Of a DNA stretch of 64,000 nt, positions 32,303 through 39,989 are shown piece by piece. A program made the position numbers and the translations under genes. Location: NCBI GenBank assembly GCA_964550635.1, contig CAZJZV010000002.1, forward strand, positions 62,001 through 126,000, in the 5' to 3' direction. The DNA comes from RGIG4097 sp964550635. Its GTDB lineage: Bacteria > Bacillota > Clostridia > Christensenellales > CAG-917. The notes beneath the pieces were generated by a model that did not search any database, was not told the origin of the DNA, and saw nothing but the letters and a program-made list of their open reading frames with translations. The first letter of the stretch is position 1. Each line of letters starts with the position of its first letter.

Positions 32303-32337
32303 AAATATTGCCCCGCCTTTTCGGCGAGGCAATATTT
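32303..32337 (+). terminator. Hairpin after thrS, weak terminator
   Basis: AAATATTGCC-C-CGCC, loop TTTTC, GGCG-A-GGCAATATTT: a 14-bp stem with one mismatch. The T residues are in the stem and no T run follows, so termination may be partial. Confidence 0.55.
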
Positions 32338-32400
32338 CCCTTGCAATTCACTATAACGCAAAATCTGATTACGCACGAAACTATTTTATTAGGGGATTAT

Positions 32401-33402
32401 ATGCCATTACATATTATATTAAAAGATATAACAACAATAGAATGTGACGCAATCGTCAACGCCGCAAACAGCAGTTTGCTCGGCGGTGGCGGGGTGGACG
32501 GCGCAATTCACGCCGCCGCAGGTCGCGAACTTTACGAAGAATGCAAAACGCTCGGCGGTTGCAGAGTCGGGGAAGCTAAAATCACGAAAGGATACAAACT
32601 CCCCGCAAAATACGTCATCCATACCGTTGGTCCCATATGGCGCGGCGGCTACGGCAGAGAAAAAGAATTGCTCTCCGCCTGCTATCGCAATTCGCTCATG
32701 CTTGCAAAGGAATACGGTTGCGAAAGCATAGCGTTTCCGCTCATCTCGTCGGGTATCTACGGCTACCCGGACGACAAGGCAATGGAAGTCGTAATCGACG
32801 AAATCAAGAAGTTTTTGGACTCTAACGAAATGGACGTCTACATCGCATTGTTAAGCAAAAGAAAACTCAAAATCAGTCGCGAATTGATAGAGGACGTTTC
32901 CGATTATATAGACGAAAACTACGAGGACGAGAACAAGCAGTTTAAGCTTATCAATCTCATCGCAAGCAACTACGAAGGGAGTAGCACGATAAAACATAGT
33001 AGGCGCGCAGGGTATGCGAGCATAGCCTCCAATTTGTCCCTTGTCGATATGCTTTCAAAACTCGACGATACGTTTGCGGTAACCCTTATGAAACTCATCG
33101 ACGCAAAGGGTATGACGGACGTCGAGTGCTACAAAAAAGCAAACGTCAGCAAACAGACTTGGTATAAGATTATGAACGAAAAGGACTATAAACCGAGCAA
33201 AAACACGGTTTTATCCTTCGCTATTGCGCTCGAACTCAATCTCAAGGAAACGAAACACCTGCTCCAAACGGTAGGGTTTACCCTGTCGAAAAGCAACAAA
33301 TTCGACGTCATCATCGAGTATTTCATCGTCAACGAGAAATACGATATTCATCTCATCAACGAAACGTTGTTTGAATTTGATCAATCTTGCCTCGGTTTAT
33401 AG
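32401..33402 (+). CDS. Macro-domain protein fused to a C-terminal helix-turn-helix-like domain
   Basis: 333 residues. Residues 1-~165 form a macro domain: 'DAIVNAANSSLLGGGGVDGAIHAAAG' (ADP-ribose loop of the MacroD/YmdB type), 'KYVIHTVGPIW' and 'FPLISSGIYGYP'. Such domains remove ADP-ribose or O-acetyl-ADP-ribose. After a helical linker, residues ~225-333 form a second domain ('YKKANVSKQTWYKIMNEKDY' ... 'NTVLSFAIALELNLKETKHLL' ... 'FDVIIEYFI'), which looks like an HTH-type module. ATG 32401 has AGGGG 6 nt upstream. The next gene encodes a vWA protein. A link to ADP-ribosylation signalling or stress defence is inference. Confidence 0.88.
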   Translation: MPLHIILKDITTIECDAIVNAANSSLLGGGGVDGAIHAAAGRELYEECKTLGGCRVGEAKITKGYKLPAKYVIHTVGPIWRGGYGREKELLSACYRNSLMLAKEYGCESIAFPLISSGIYGYPDDKAMEVVIDEIKKFLDSNEMDVYIALLSKRKLKISRELIEDVSDYIDENYEDENKQFKLINLIASNYEGSSTIKHSRRAGYASIASNLSLVDMLSKLDDTFAVTLMKLIDAKGMTDVECYKKANVSKQTWYKIMNEKDYKPSKNTVLSFAIALELNLKETKHLLQTVGFTLSKSNKFDVIIEYFIVNEKYDIHLINETLFEFDQSCLGL

Positions 33403-33415
33403 AGTAAACCGTCGA

Positions 33416-33447
33416 TTGACCTCAAATTAAATCCCGCGTTATATAAT
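33416..33447 (+). promoter_or_regulatory. Promoter of the vWA gene, abutting a terminator
   Basis: TTGACC (33416-33421), 18 bp, TATATA (33440-33445, overlapping TATAAT 33442-33447). The expected start, near 33454, lies inside the left arm of the terminator stem at 33448-33474. Confidence 0.6.
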
Positions 33448-33482
33448 GTGGTCGTAAGGAAATCTTGCGACTACATTTTTTT
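33448..33482 (+). terminator. Terminator of the macro-domain gene, nested behind the next promoter
   Basis: GTGGTCGTAAG (33448-33458), loop GAAAT, CTTGCGACTAC (33464-33474): an 11-bp stem with two wobbles, then A and seven Ts, ending just before the ribosome-binding site of the vWA gene. Confidence 0.75.
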
Positions 33483-33496
33483 AAAGGAGAATAACT

Positions 33497-34156
33497 ATGG
33501 GAAACAACGTAACTGAACTCGTATTCATCTTGGACAAAAGCGGGTCCATGGCAGGCGCGGAAAGCGACACTATCGGCGGTTTCAACGCGATGATAGATAA
33601 ACAAAAATCGGCAGAAGGAAAAGTGTACGTGAACACTGTATTCTTCTCGAATTTTACCGAACTCGTGCACGACAGAAAGTGTATCGAAGAAATCGAACCC
33701 TTGACCGAAAAGGACTATCGCGTGGGCGGATGCACCGCACTTTACGACGCAATCGGTAGCACTATCGAGCATATAAGCAATATCCACAAATACGCTCGTC
33801 CCGAAGACGTCCCCGAACGCGTAATGTTCGTCATCACCACCGACGGCTACGAAAACTCAAGTCGTAACTATCGCGCGGCTGAGGTCAAACGTATGATAAG
33901 CGAAAAGGAAGAAAAAGGCTGGGAGTTTTTGTTCTTGGCGGCAAACATCGACGCAGTCGAAACCGCAGAAACTATCGGCATCAAGAAAAACCGCGCAGTC
34001 AACTACGGCGTCAAAGAAGACACCAATGCTCTCTATGAAGAAATCGGCGAAACCATTTGCACGTACACCCTGAACGACGGAATCCCCGCCAATTGGGCAA
34101 GAACTACGGAAGAAAGGTTGAGAAACAGAAGAGTCGAAAAACCCAGCATACTGTAA
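33497..34156 (+). CDS. von Willebrand factor A (vWA) domain protein, TerY-like
   Basis: The 219-residue protein is essentially one vWA domain. The metal-ion-dependent adhesion site (MIDAS) is complete: D-x-S-x-S at 13-17 ('DKSGS'), the Thr in 'GGCTALYDAIG', and the Asp in 'VITTDGYEN'. There is no signal peptide, so it acts in the cytoplasm, like TerY-type vWA proteins of stress-response systems. AAAGGAG is 7 nt upstream. It is the neighbour of the macro-domain/HTH gene; no kinase, phosphatase or TerD gene is in the window. A hairpin terminator and repeat array follow. Confidence 0.88.
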   Translation: MGNNVTELVFILDKSGSMAGAESDTIGGFNAMIDKQKSAEGKVYVNTVFFSNFTELVHDRKCIEEIEPLTEKDYRVGGCTALYDAIGSTIEHISNIHKYARPEDVPERVMFVITTDGYENSSRNYRAAEVKRMISEKEEKGWEFLFLAANIDAVETAETIGIKKNRAVNYGVKEDTNALYEEIGETICTYTLNDGIPANWARTTEERLRNRRVEKPSIL

Positions 34157-34280
34157 TCGCCGTCAATTCAGGCAAAAAATTCCGCGGTCGAACGCTTTGT
34201 TGTGAAGGTTTTTTGCACTTGTAGTAGGGGAGCAAAAAGCACCGCGACTGTGGGATTTTTTGTATAAACAGGGGAAAGGG
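34157..34280. other. Non-coding stretch 3' of the vWA gene
   Basis: About 125 bp before the terminator. It contains short purine-rich and T-run segments and a weak CCGCGG palindrome near 34183. I see no ribosome-binding site, coding frame or promoter in it. Confidence 0.4.
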
Positions 34281-34308
34281 AAAAAGCACTGCAAGGGCAG
34301 TGCTTTTT
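34281..34308 (+). terminator. Terminator downstream of the vWA gene
   Basis: A perfect 12-bp stem AAAAAGCACTGC / GCAGTGCTTTTT with loop AAGG. A and T runs on both sides allow use in both directions. Confidence 0.85.
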
Positions 34309-34310
34309 CA

Positions 34311-34424
34311 GTGATATATGCGACTTTGTCGCATATGATATATTGCTTGCGCAATATGATATACTTGCTTTGCAAGCATGATATATGCAGACGACGGTCG
34401 CTAGTCGCGACACCGTCTGCATAT
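34311..34424. repeat. Hairpin array, GATATA-spacer type (4 stems)
   Basis: Directly after the terminator: ATATGCGAC-TTT-GTCGCATAT (34316-34336), ATATTGC-TTGC-GCAATAT (34340-34357), CTTGC-TTT-GCAAG (34364-34376) and a long last stem, ATATGCAGACG (34383-34393) with CGTCTGCATAT (34414-34424), enclosing an inner GTCGC/GCGAC pair. Each is separated by a TGATATA-like spacer. The same plan as the arrays at 13215 and 21076 but with different stems. Confidence 0.75.
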
Positions 34425-34565
34425 TGTGGATAAAGTGCGTATTTTTGCTCCGTCCCCAAGCCGCACTTTTTGCATAAAAGCGGGGGAGTTCCGGGGAAAA
34501 CGTGGTATAATCTCTATATAATTAAAGAAAAGTGAAAAAAATTTTATGCAATTATGCAAAAACGA

Positions 34566-34594
34566 TTGACAGAATTTAGGGGGTTTGTTATTAT
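34566..34594 (+). promoter_or_regulatory. Promoter of infC-rpmI-rplT
   Basis: TTGACA (34566-34571), 17 bp, TATTAT (34589-34594), about 190 nt ahead of infC. Confidence 0.8.
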
Positions 34595-34600
34595 GTTCAC

Positions 34601-34790
34601 GAAGAAAAGGTTCTCCTTTCACCGTGAGCAGAGCGAAACGGTTTCCGAATTTGACAAAATTCCTGCGTATGGCAGGGTTTGCTTTGAGGTGTTGGAGAAT
34701 GTCGTAATGCTCTCCGACACTTTTATTTTTGTCGGAGTATAATGGATAAAGTTCACAAAGCGTTCCGTAAGAAAATCGGAAAGGGGGTAT
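34601..34790 (+). promoter_or_regulatory. Long leader of infC operon, candidate L20-type autoregulatory leader with attenuator
   Basis: The ~190-nt untranslated leader contains GTTGGAGA (34691-34698) that can pair with TCTCCGAC (34711-34718) and is followed by a T-rich tract (34720-34730), a terminator form. TCTCCGAC can instead pair with GTCGGAG (34731-34737), a mutually exclusive form. In other Firmicutes the L20 protein binds the infC leader and causes premature termination. Position and alternative pairings fit; the exact L20 site was not identified. Confidence 0.55.
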
Positions 34791-35306
34791 ATGAAAGAAC
34801 TTATCATCAACGAAAAAATTCGTGACAAAGAGATCCGTCTTATCGACGAAGACGGAGCGCAACTCGGCACCGTCAGCATCGGCGAAGCACGTCGCATAGC
34901 GGAAGAGAAAGGTCTTGACCTTTGCAAGATGTCCGCAGACGGCGTAACTCCCGCGACCTGCAAACTCATGGACTACGGCAAATACCGTTACGACAGGTTG
35001 AAGAAGGAGAAAGAGGCGGACAAAAACCAAAAAACCGTCGAAGTCAAAGAAATCAGATTGTCGGCAACCATCGACGTCGGTGACGTAACTCGTCTTGCAA
35101 AGCAAACCGCAAAATTCCTTGCAGGCGGAAACAAAGTCAAAGCGTCGATAAGATTGAAAGGTCGCCAACAAGCGCGCCCCGAACTTGCGGTCGAAGTCAT
35201 CAACGACTATATCGAACTCGTCGGAGAGTGCACAGTCGAAAAGAAACCCACTCAGGAAGGCAGAAATATCTATACGATACTCGCCCCTGTAAAAGTCAAG
35301 AAATAA
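34791..35306 (+). CDS. infC: Translation initiation factor IF-3
   Basis: The 171-residue factor prevents premature subunit joining and helps select the initiator tRNA on the 30S subunit. The N-domain has 'NEKIRDKEIRLIDEDGAQLG', the signature 'MDYGKYRYD' lies at the start of the helical linker, and the C-domain has 'KEIRLSATIDVGDV' and 'KASIRLKGRQ'. Length is normal. The start is ATG with AAAGGGGG 4-5 nt upstream, not the rare AUU used by enterobacterial infC, so regulation probably acts through the leader. First gene of infC-rpmI-rplT. Confidence 0.97.
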   Translation: MKELIINEKIRDKEIRLIDEDGAQLGTVSIGEARRIAEEKGLDLCKMSADGVTPATCKLMDYGKYRYDRLKKEKEADKNQKTVEVKEIRLSATIDVGDVTRLAKQTAKFLAGGNKVKASIRLKGRQQARPELAVEVINDYIELVGECTVEKKPTQEGRNIYTILAPVKVKK

Positions 35307-35319
35307 AAGGAGAACTACT

Positions 35320-35517
35320 ATGCCTAAGCAAAAAACACATAGCGGAGCAAAAAAACGCTTTAGAAAGAGCGCGAACGGTCACTACAAAGCGGATCACAGC
35401 GGTCACGATCATATCTTGACCAAGAAGACCACCAAGAGAAAGAGAGGTCTCCGTAAAGCCCAATATATGGATCACACCAAAGAAGCAGAACTCAAGAGAC
35501 TTTTGCCCTACGACTAA
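35320..35517 (+). CDS. rpmI: Ribosomal protein L35
   Basis: The 65-residue, Lys/Arg/His-rich protein of the 50S subunit has the standard start 'MPKQKTHSGAKKRF' and the signature 'GKxH'-like basic core, ending in 'LPYD'. AAAGGAG precedes the ATG. It sits 13 nt after infC and 12 nt before rplT, the universal order. Confidence 0.97.
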   Translation: MPKQKTHSGAKKRFRKSANGHYKADHSGHDHILTKKTTKRKRGLRKAQYMDHTKEAELKRLLPYD

Positions 35518-35529
35518 GGAGATTGAACT

Positions 35530-35886
35530 ATGAGAATTAAAAGAGCAGTTAACGCAGTAAAGAAACGCAGAAAAATAATGAAACAAGCCAAAGGCTACTA
35601 CGGTGGAAAGCATCGCCTTTATCGTATAGCCAAACAACAAGTTATCCGCAGCGGATACTATGCGTACGTCGGCAGAAAGAACAAAAAACGCGACTTCAGA
35701 CAACTCTGGATTGCACGTATCAACGCAGGCGCACGTCTCAACGGTTTGAGCTACTCCGTCCTTATGCACGGTCTTAAAGTCGCAGGCATCGACCTCAACC
35801 GCAAGGTTCTCTCCGAAATCGCAATCAGCGATCCTCAAGCGTTCACCGCACTTTGCAATCAAGCAAAAACGGCGCTCGGCAAATAA
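35530..35886 (+). CDS. rplT: Ribosomal protein L20
   Basis: The 118-residue protein, needed for early 50S assembly, has the typical N-terminus 'RIKRAVNAVKKRRKIMKQAKGYYGGKH' region (shown in part) and 'RQLWIARINAGAR'. It also represses its own operon in bacteria that carry an L20 leader. AAGGAG is 7 nt upstream. A strong terminator follows 9 nt after the stop. Confidence 0.97.
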   Translation: MRIKRAVNAVKKRRKIMKQAKGYYGGKHRLYRIAKQQVIRSGYYAYVGRKNKKRDFRQLWIARINAGARLNGLSYSVLMHGLKVAGIDLNRKVLSEIAISDPQAFTALCNQAKTALGK

Positions 35887-35895
35887 TGATAACAC

Positions 35896-35929
35896 AGTGC
35901 GGTATTGACAAAATACCGCACTTTTTTTT
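35896..35929 (+). terminator. Terminator of the infC operon
   Basis: An 11-bp perfect stem AGTGCGGTATT / AATACCGCACT with a 5-nt loop and eight Ts. The T tract runs into the ribosome-binding site of the next gene. Confidence 0.92.
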
Positions 35930-35936
35930 GGAGTAG

Positions 35937-36686
35937 ATGCACGAAATCATCACCTCGTCCCAAAATCAGTACGTGAAGGAAGTACGTTCCTTGGCGACCA
36001 AAAAGTTCCGCGATAAGTCGGGACTTTTCGTCGTTGAAGGGGGGAATATCTTCAAGGACTTGCCGAAGGGTATCGAGGCGGAATATATCCTTGCAACCAC
36101 TGAAAGACAAGTAGAGGTGGAAAATTTGCTTGTCTATACGCGCGCACGGGTGTATTATGTATCTGACGGAATTATGAAGTCTCTCTCGGACACGGTCACG
36201 CCTTACGGTATCATCGCGGTTTTGAGAAAGCCCGAAAACCAATTCCGTTTGCCTACGGGCAACGCCCTTCTTCTCGACGGCGTATCCGACCCCGGGAATA
36301 TCGGCACGATTATCCGCACCGCCGCGGCAAGAGGTTTTCAAGACATATACCTTTGCGACTCGGCGGACGTCTATTCCCCGAAAGTCGTGAGAGCCACTCT
36401 CGGTGGACTCTTCAAAGTCAACCTTTACGAAATCGACGAAGCGAAAGCGGAAATCCTGCTCGACTCCACCAATAGCGCGGTGCTCGATATGGACGGAGAA
36501 GACTTGACGACGGCGAATATCTCGTCCCCCGTACTTTTCGTCGCGGGTAGCGAGGCGCACGGAGTCAGACAAAACTTTTCGGATAGGGCAAAGCGCGTGC
36601 TTTCCCTGCCCATGAAAAACAACATAGAATCACTTAACGTGGCGGTCGCTACGGCCGTTGCGATGTATCAAACCAAAGGAGAATAA
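35937..36686 (+). CDS. TrmH/SpoU-family RNA 2'-O-methyltransferase
   Basis: The 249-residue SPOUT enzyme has the N-terminal substrate-binding domain ('SSQNQYVKEVRSL', 'FVVEGGNIF') and the knotted SAM-binding domain with 'LLLDGVSDPGNIGTIIRTA' (motif 1), 'FVAGSEAHGV' (motif 2) and 'LPMKNNIESLNVAVATAV' (motif 3). It resembles YsgA-type 23S rRNA ribose methyltransferases, which in Firmicutes often follow rplT; the exact target is not known. The ATG is only 3 nt after GGAG and 7 nt after the terminator T run, so initiation may be modest, or it depends on read-through. Confidence 0.9.
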   Translation: MHEIITSSQNQYVKEVRSLATKKFRDKSGLFVVEGGNIFKDLPKGIEAEYILATTERQVEVENLLVYTRARVYYVSDGIMKSLSDTVTPYGIIAVLRKPENQFRLPTGNALLLDGVSDPGNIGTIIRTAAARGFQDIYLCDSADVYSPKVVRATLGGLFKVNLYEIDEAKAEILLDSTNSAVLDMDGEDLTTANISSPVLFVAGSEAHGVRQNFSDRAKRVLSLPMKNNIESLNVAVATAVAMYQTKGE

Positions 36687-36687
36687 T

Positions 36688-37419
36688 ATGAGCGGTCACA
36701 GCAAATGGCACAACATACAGCAAAAGAAAGGCAAAAGCGACGCGGCACGCGCCAACGTTTTTACCAAAATCGGTCGTGAAATCGCAGTCGCAGTCAAGGC
36801 GGGCGGTCCCGATCCCAATAGCAATAGCAAACTTCGCGACGCTATCGCAAAGGCAAAAGATAACAATATGCCCAACGACAACATCGCAAGAAGCATAAAG
36901 AAAGCAAGCGGAGAACTCGGCTCCATCAACTACGAAGAAAACAACTACGAAGGTTACGGCGTAGGCGGAACCGCTTTCATCGTCGAAACCCTCACCGACA
37001 ACAAGAACCGTACCGCAGGCGACGTTCGTCACCTTTTCGACAAATTTGGCGGAGCAATGGGCGTTACCGGTAGCGTTTCGTTCATGTTCAAGCGCAAAGG
37101 TATCATCACGATCGCAAAGAGCGACGTCGAAGAAGACGACCTTATGATGCTCGCACTCGACGCAGGCGCAGAAGACATCAACTCCGAAGACGACGAAGTG
37201 TTCGAAGTCATCACCGCACCGAACGATCTCCAACCCGTCCGCGAAAACCTCGCAGGCAACGGCGTGAAGATCCTGTCCGCAGAAGTTGATATGATCCCCG
37301 ACACCGAAGTCACTCCCACCGAAGAGCAACAAGCGACTCTTCTCAAAATGATTGATAAACTCGAAGAACTCGACGACGTCCAAAACGTGTATCACAACGC
37401 CGTCATCACCATCGAATAA
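36688..37419 (+). CDS. yebC: YebC/PmpR (TACO1) family protein
   Basis: The 243-residue protein starts 'MSGHSKWHNIQQKKGK', the family hallmark, followed by 'DAARANVFTKIGREI', 'GGPDPNSNSKLRDAI' and 'YEGYGVGGTAFIVETLTDN'. Described first as a transcriptional regulator, the family is now mostly seen as a ribosome-associated factor that helps translation, as mitochondrial TACO1 does. I choose ATG 36688 because AAAGGAG lies 6 nt upstream and it matches the family start. It begins 1 nt after the methyltransferase stop, so the two are co-transcribed. Confidence 0.95.
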   Translation: MSGHSKWHNIQQKKGKSDAARANVFTKIGREIAVAVKAGGPDPNSNSKLRDAIAKAKDNNMPNDNIARSIKKASGELGSINYEENNYEGYGVGGTAFIVETLTDNKNRTAGDVRHLFDKFGGAMGVTGSVSFMFKRKGIITIAKSDVEEDDLMMLALDAGAEDINSEDDEVFEVITAPNDLQPVRENLAGNGVKILSAEVDMIPDTEVTPTEEQQATLLKMIDKLEELDDVQNVYHNAVITIE

Positions 37420-37446
37420 TCATAAAACTAAATATTAAAGTCGATA

Positions 37447-37474
37447 CAAAATGTGAAATATTTTTCACATTTTG
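37447..37474. promoter_or_regulatory. Perfect 28-bp palindrome upstream of proA (operator or yebC terminator)
   Basis: CAAAATGTGAAA-TATT-TTTCACATTTTG (12-4-12, no mismatch) ends exactly where the proA -35 begins. It is AT-rich and not followed by a long T run, so an operator is at least as likely as a terminator. Confidence 0.6.
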
Positions 37475-37503
37475 TTGACTTGCGCGATAAACGGGATTAT
37501 AAT
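37475..37503 (+). promoter_or_regulatory. Promoter of proA-nifS-nifU, near-leaderless
   Basis: TTGACT (37475-37480), 17 bp, TATAAT (37498-37503), 11 bp before the proA ATG. There is no Shine-Dalgarno in between. Confidence 0.75.
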
Positions 37504-37514
37504 CATATCGAAAT

Positions 37515-38765
37515 ATGGTAGACGTAGCAGGAATTTGCAAATCAGCCAAAAAGGCGTCATATGAAATCGCAGGGTATAGCGGAGAGCAGAAAAATCAAAT
37601 GCTCACCGCAATTTCCGCTTGTCTTGAAAAGGACGAAAACGTCGCGAAACTAAAAAGCGCGAATTCGATTGACGTGGAATTTGCTCGCGAAAACGGCAGA
37701 AACCAAACTTTCATCGATCGCCTTACTCTCAACGATAAGCGCATTGCAACGATGATTGAAGGGCTGAAACAAATCATCGCACTTCCCGATCCCGTCGGCG
37801 AAGTCGTTGAAGACTACGTCGTCCCAAGCGGTATCGAAATCACGAAAGTCCGCGCACCTCTCGGAGTCATCGGCATAATTTACGAGGCTCGTCCCAACGT
37901 CACGGTTGATGCGGCGGCACTTTGCCTGAAATCGGGCAACGGAGTCGTTTTGCGCGGTGGCAAGGACGCTATCAATTCCAATCGCGTGCTATATTCGATT
38001 ATGAAAGATGCAATAGAATCCGTCGGACTTGACGGTGACTGCGTGCAATTCATCGACGATATATCAAGAGATGCATCCGCCGTTATGCTCGAGCAGGAAG
38101 GTAGCGTAGACATCGTTATCCCAAGGGGCGGTGAAGGACTGAAAAAATTCGTGCTTGCCCACGCAAAGATGCCCGTCATCGCATCCGCAGGCGGAAATTG
38201 CCATATTTACGTTGAGAAGAATGCGGATATTGATACGGCGGTGAATATCATCGTCAACGCAAAGGTGCAACGTCCGTCGACTTGCAATGCGGTCGAGCAT
38301 ATTCTCGTGGATAGGGAAATCGCAAACGTGCTTATCCCCGCCGCGTGCGAAGCATTGAAAGCGTTCAACGTGGAGATAATAGGGGACGAAACTTCTCGCA
38401 AAATCTACGATATGGGAGTCGCCACGGACGATGATTACAAGACCGAATTTCTCGACTACAAACTTTCTTTCAAGGTTGTGGACGGAATCGAAGAAGCGGT
38501 CGCAATCATCAACGCAAACGGCACTTCTCACTCCGAGGCAATCATCACCAAGGACGAGAAAAAACAAGAATATTTTGCAAAATACGTAGACGCGGCGGCG
38601 GTGTATTTCAACGCATCGACGCGCTTTACGGACGGATTTGAATTCGGACTCGGGGCGGAAATGGGTATTTCCACTCAAAAACTGCACGTCAGAGGTCCGA
38701 TTGCACTCAAAGAATTGACCTCCGTCAAGTACGTGGTCAAAGGACACGGCGAGGTCAGAAGGTAA
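37515..38765 (+). CDS. proA: Gamma-glutamyl phosphate reductase (glutamate-5-semialdehyde dehydrogenase)
   Basis: The 416-residue enzyme makes glutamate-5-semialdehyde with NADPH, the second step of proline synthesis. It has the aldehyde-dehydrogenase fold with 'APLGVIGIIYEARPNVTVDAAALCLKSGN' (shown in part), 'SAGGNCHIYVE', the catalytic Cys in 'RPSTCNAVEHILVD', and 'EFGLGAEMGISTQKLHVRGP'. Length is typical. The ATG has no Shine-Dalgarno and lies 11 nt after the -10 box, so the transcript begins at or within about 5 nt of the start codon. proB is not adjacent. It is followed after 1 nt by the cysteine desulfurase gene. Confidence 0.95.
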   Translation: MVDVAGICKSAKKASYEIAGYSGEQKNQMLTAISACLEKDENVAKLKSANSIDVEFARENGRNQTFIDRLTLNDKRIATMIEGLKQIIALPDPVGEVVEDYVVPSGIEITKVRAPLGVIGIIYEARPNVTVDAAALCLKSGNGVVLRGGKDAINSNRVLYSIMKDAIESVGLDGDCVQFIDDISRDASAVMLEQEGSVDIVIPRGGEGLKKFVLAHAKMPVIASAGGNCHIYVEKNADIDTAVNIIVNAKVQRPSTCNAVEHILVDREIANVLIPAACEALKAFNVEIIGDETSRKIYDMGVATDDDYKTEFLDYKLSFKVVDGIEEAVAIINANGTSHSEAIITKDEKKQEYFAKYVDAAAVYFNASTRFTDGFEFGLGAEMGISTQKLHVRGPIALKELTSVKYVVKGHGEVRR

Positions 38766-38766
38766 T

Positions 38767-39972
38767 ATGGAAAAGAGAATTTACTTCGATTACGCGGCAA
38801 CAACACCGCTCTCGGGCGAAGCGTTCGAGGCGATGCGTCCATATTTCACCGAAATTTTCGGAAACGCCAACAGCCAACACGCTTACGGTCGTGACGGCGC
38901 GGCGGCACTCTTGCAAGCAAGAGAAACGGTTGCATCTTGCATCGGCGCAAAACCCAGTGAAATTTACTTCACGTCCTGCGGCACCGAAGCGGACAACTGG
39001 GCAATCAAAGGCATAGCCTTTGCGCATAGAGATAAAGGCAACCATATCATTACCACCAAGATAGAACACTCCGCAATCTATACAAGTTGCAAACAACTCG
39101 AAGGTTACGGTTTCGAAGTCGCCTATCTTGACGTGGACGAAGAAGGTTTCGTATCTCCCGAAGCGCTTGAAAACGCTATCACGGACAAAACCATTCTCGT
39201 CAGCATTATGTTCGCAAACAACGAAGTCGGCACAATCGAGCCTATAAAAGAACTTGCGGAAGTCGCGCACAAGCACAAAGTGCTTTTCCATACGGATGCC
39301 GTTCAAGCAACCGGCGCAGTGCGCTACAACGTGAAAGATTTGGGAGTGGATATGTTGTCCTTTTCGGGACACAAATTTTACGGTCCCAAAGGTGTTGGCG
39401 GTCTTTACGTCCGCAACGGCGTGAAAATCGACAAGCATATGGCGGGCGGTGAGCAAGAAAGAGCGCACAGAGGAGGCACGTCCAACGTCCCCGCAATCGT
39501 CGGTATGGCTAAAGCGCTTGAAATCGCAATCCGCGACATTGACAAGAACAATGAATACGTGTCGTCCCTTCGCAATCGCTTTGTGGAAAAGGTGCTTGCG
39601 TCCGTCGATGAAATCTACTTCAACGGTCCCAAACAAGACAAATTCGACAAACGTTTGCCCAATAACGCAAGTTTCAGTTTCAGATACATCGAGGGCGAAA
39701 GCATTTTGTTCTCTCTCGACATAGCGGGCGTATGCGCATCTTCGGGTAGTGCTTGCTCGTCGGGTAGCCTCGAACCTAGCAGAACTTTGCTTGCAATAGG
39801 CGTCCCCGTCGGTATCGCACACGGCACCATTCGTTTCACTTTCGGCAAGCATAACACCGTCGAAGACGTTGACTACGCAGTCGAACAACTCGTCGCAATC
39901 GTGGGTAGACTCCGCGCGATGTCGCCCTTGTACAAGCCCGCGAAAAACGCCGAATTGAAAACCATAAAATAA
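38767..39972 (+). CDS. Cysteine desulfurase (NifS/IscS family)
   Basis: The 401-residue PLP enzyme removes sulfur from cysteine for Fe-S clusters and tRNA thiolation. It has 'YFDYAATTPL', 'SCGTEADNWA', the PLP lysine in 'SFSGHKFYGPKG', and the persulfide Cys in 'SSGSACSSGSLEPS'. Length and motifs fit the NifS/IscS group rather than SufS. It starts 1 nt after proA and is followed 17 nt later by the NifU-like scaffold gene, its expected partner. No thiouridylase gene (mnmA) follows, as it often does in Clostridia. Confidence 0.95.
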   Translation: MEKRIYFDYAATTPLSGEAFEAMRPYFTEIFGNANSQHAYGRDGAAALLQARETVASCIGAKPSEIYFTSCGTEADNWAIKGIAFAHRDKGNHIITTKIEHSAIYTSCKQLEGYGFEVAYLDVDEEGFVSPEALENAITDKTILVSIMFANNEVGTIEPIKELAEVAHKHKVLFHTDAVQATGAVRYNVKDLGVDMLSFSGHKFYGPKGVGGLYVRNGVKIDKHMAGGEQERAHRGGTSNVPAIVGMAKALEIAIRDIDKNNEYVSSLRNRFVEKVLASVDEIYFNGPKQDKFDKRLPNNASFSFRYIEGESILFSLDIAGVCASSGSACSSGSLEPSRTLLAIGVPVGIAHGTIRFTFGKHNTVEDVDYAVEQLVAIVGRLRAMSPLYKPAKNAELKTIK

Positions 39973-39989
39973 ATTTCAGGAGCATATAT

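Noticed and set aside
34157..34460. Small minus-strand ORFs between the vWA gene and the infC promoter (to ~98 codons)
   Set aside because: They cross the terminator and hairpin array, lack ribosome-binding sites, and their composition follows the palindromes.
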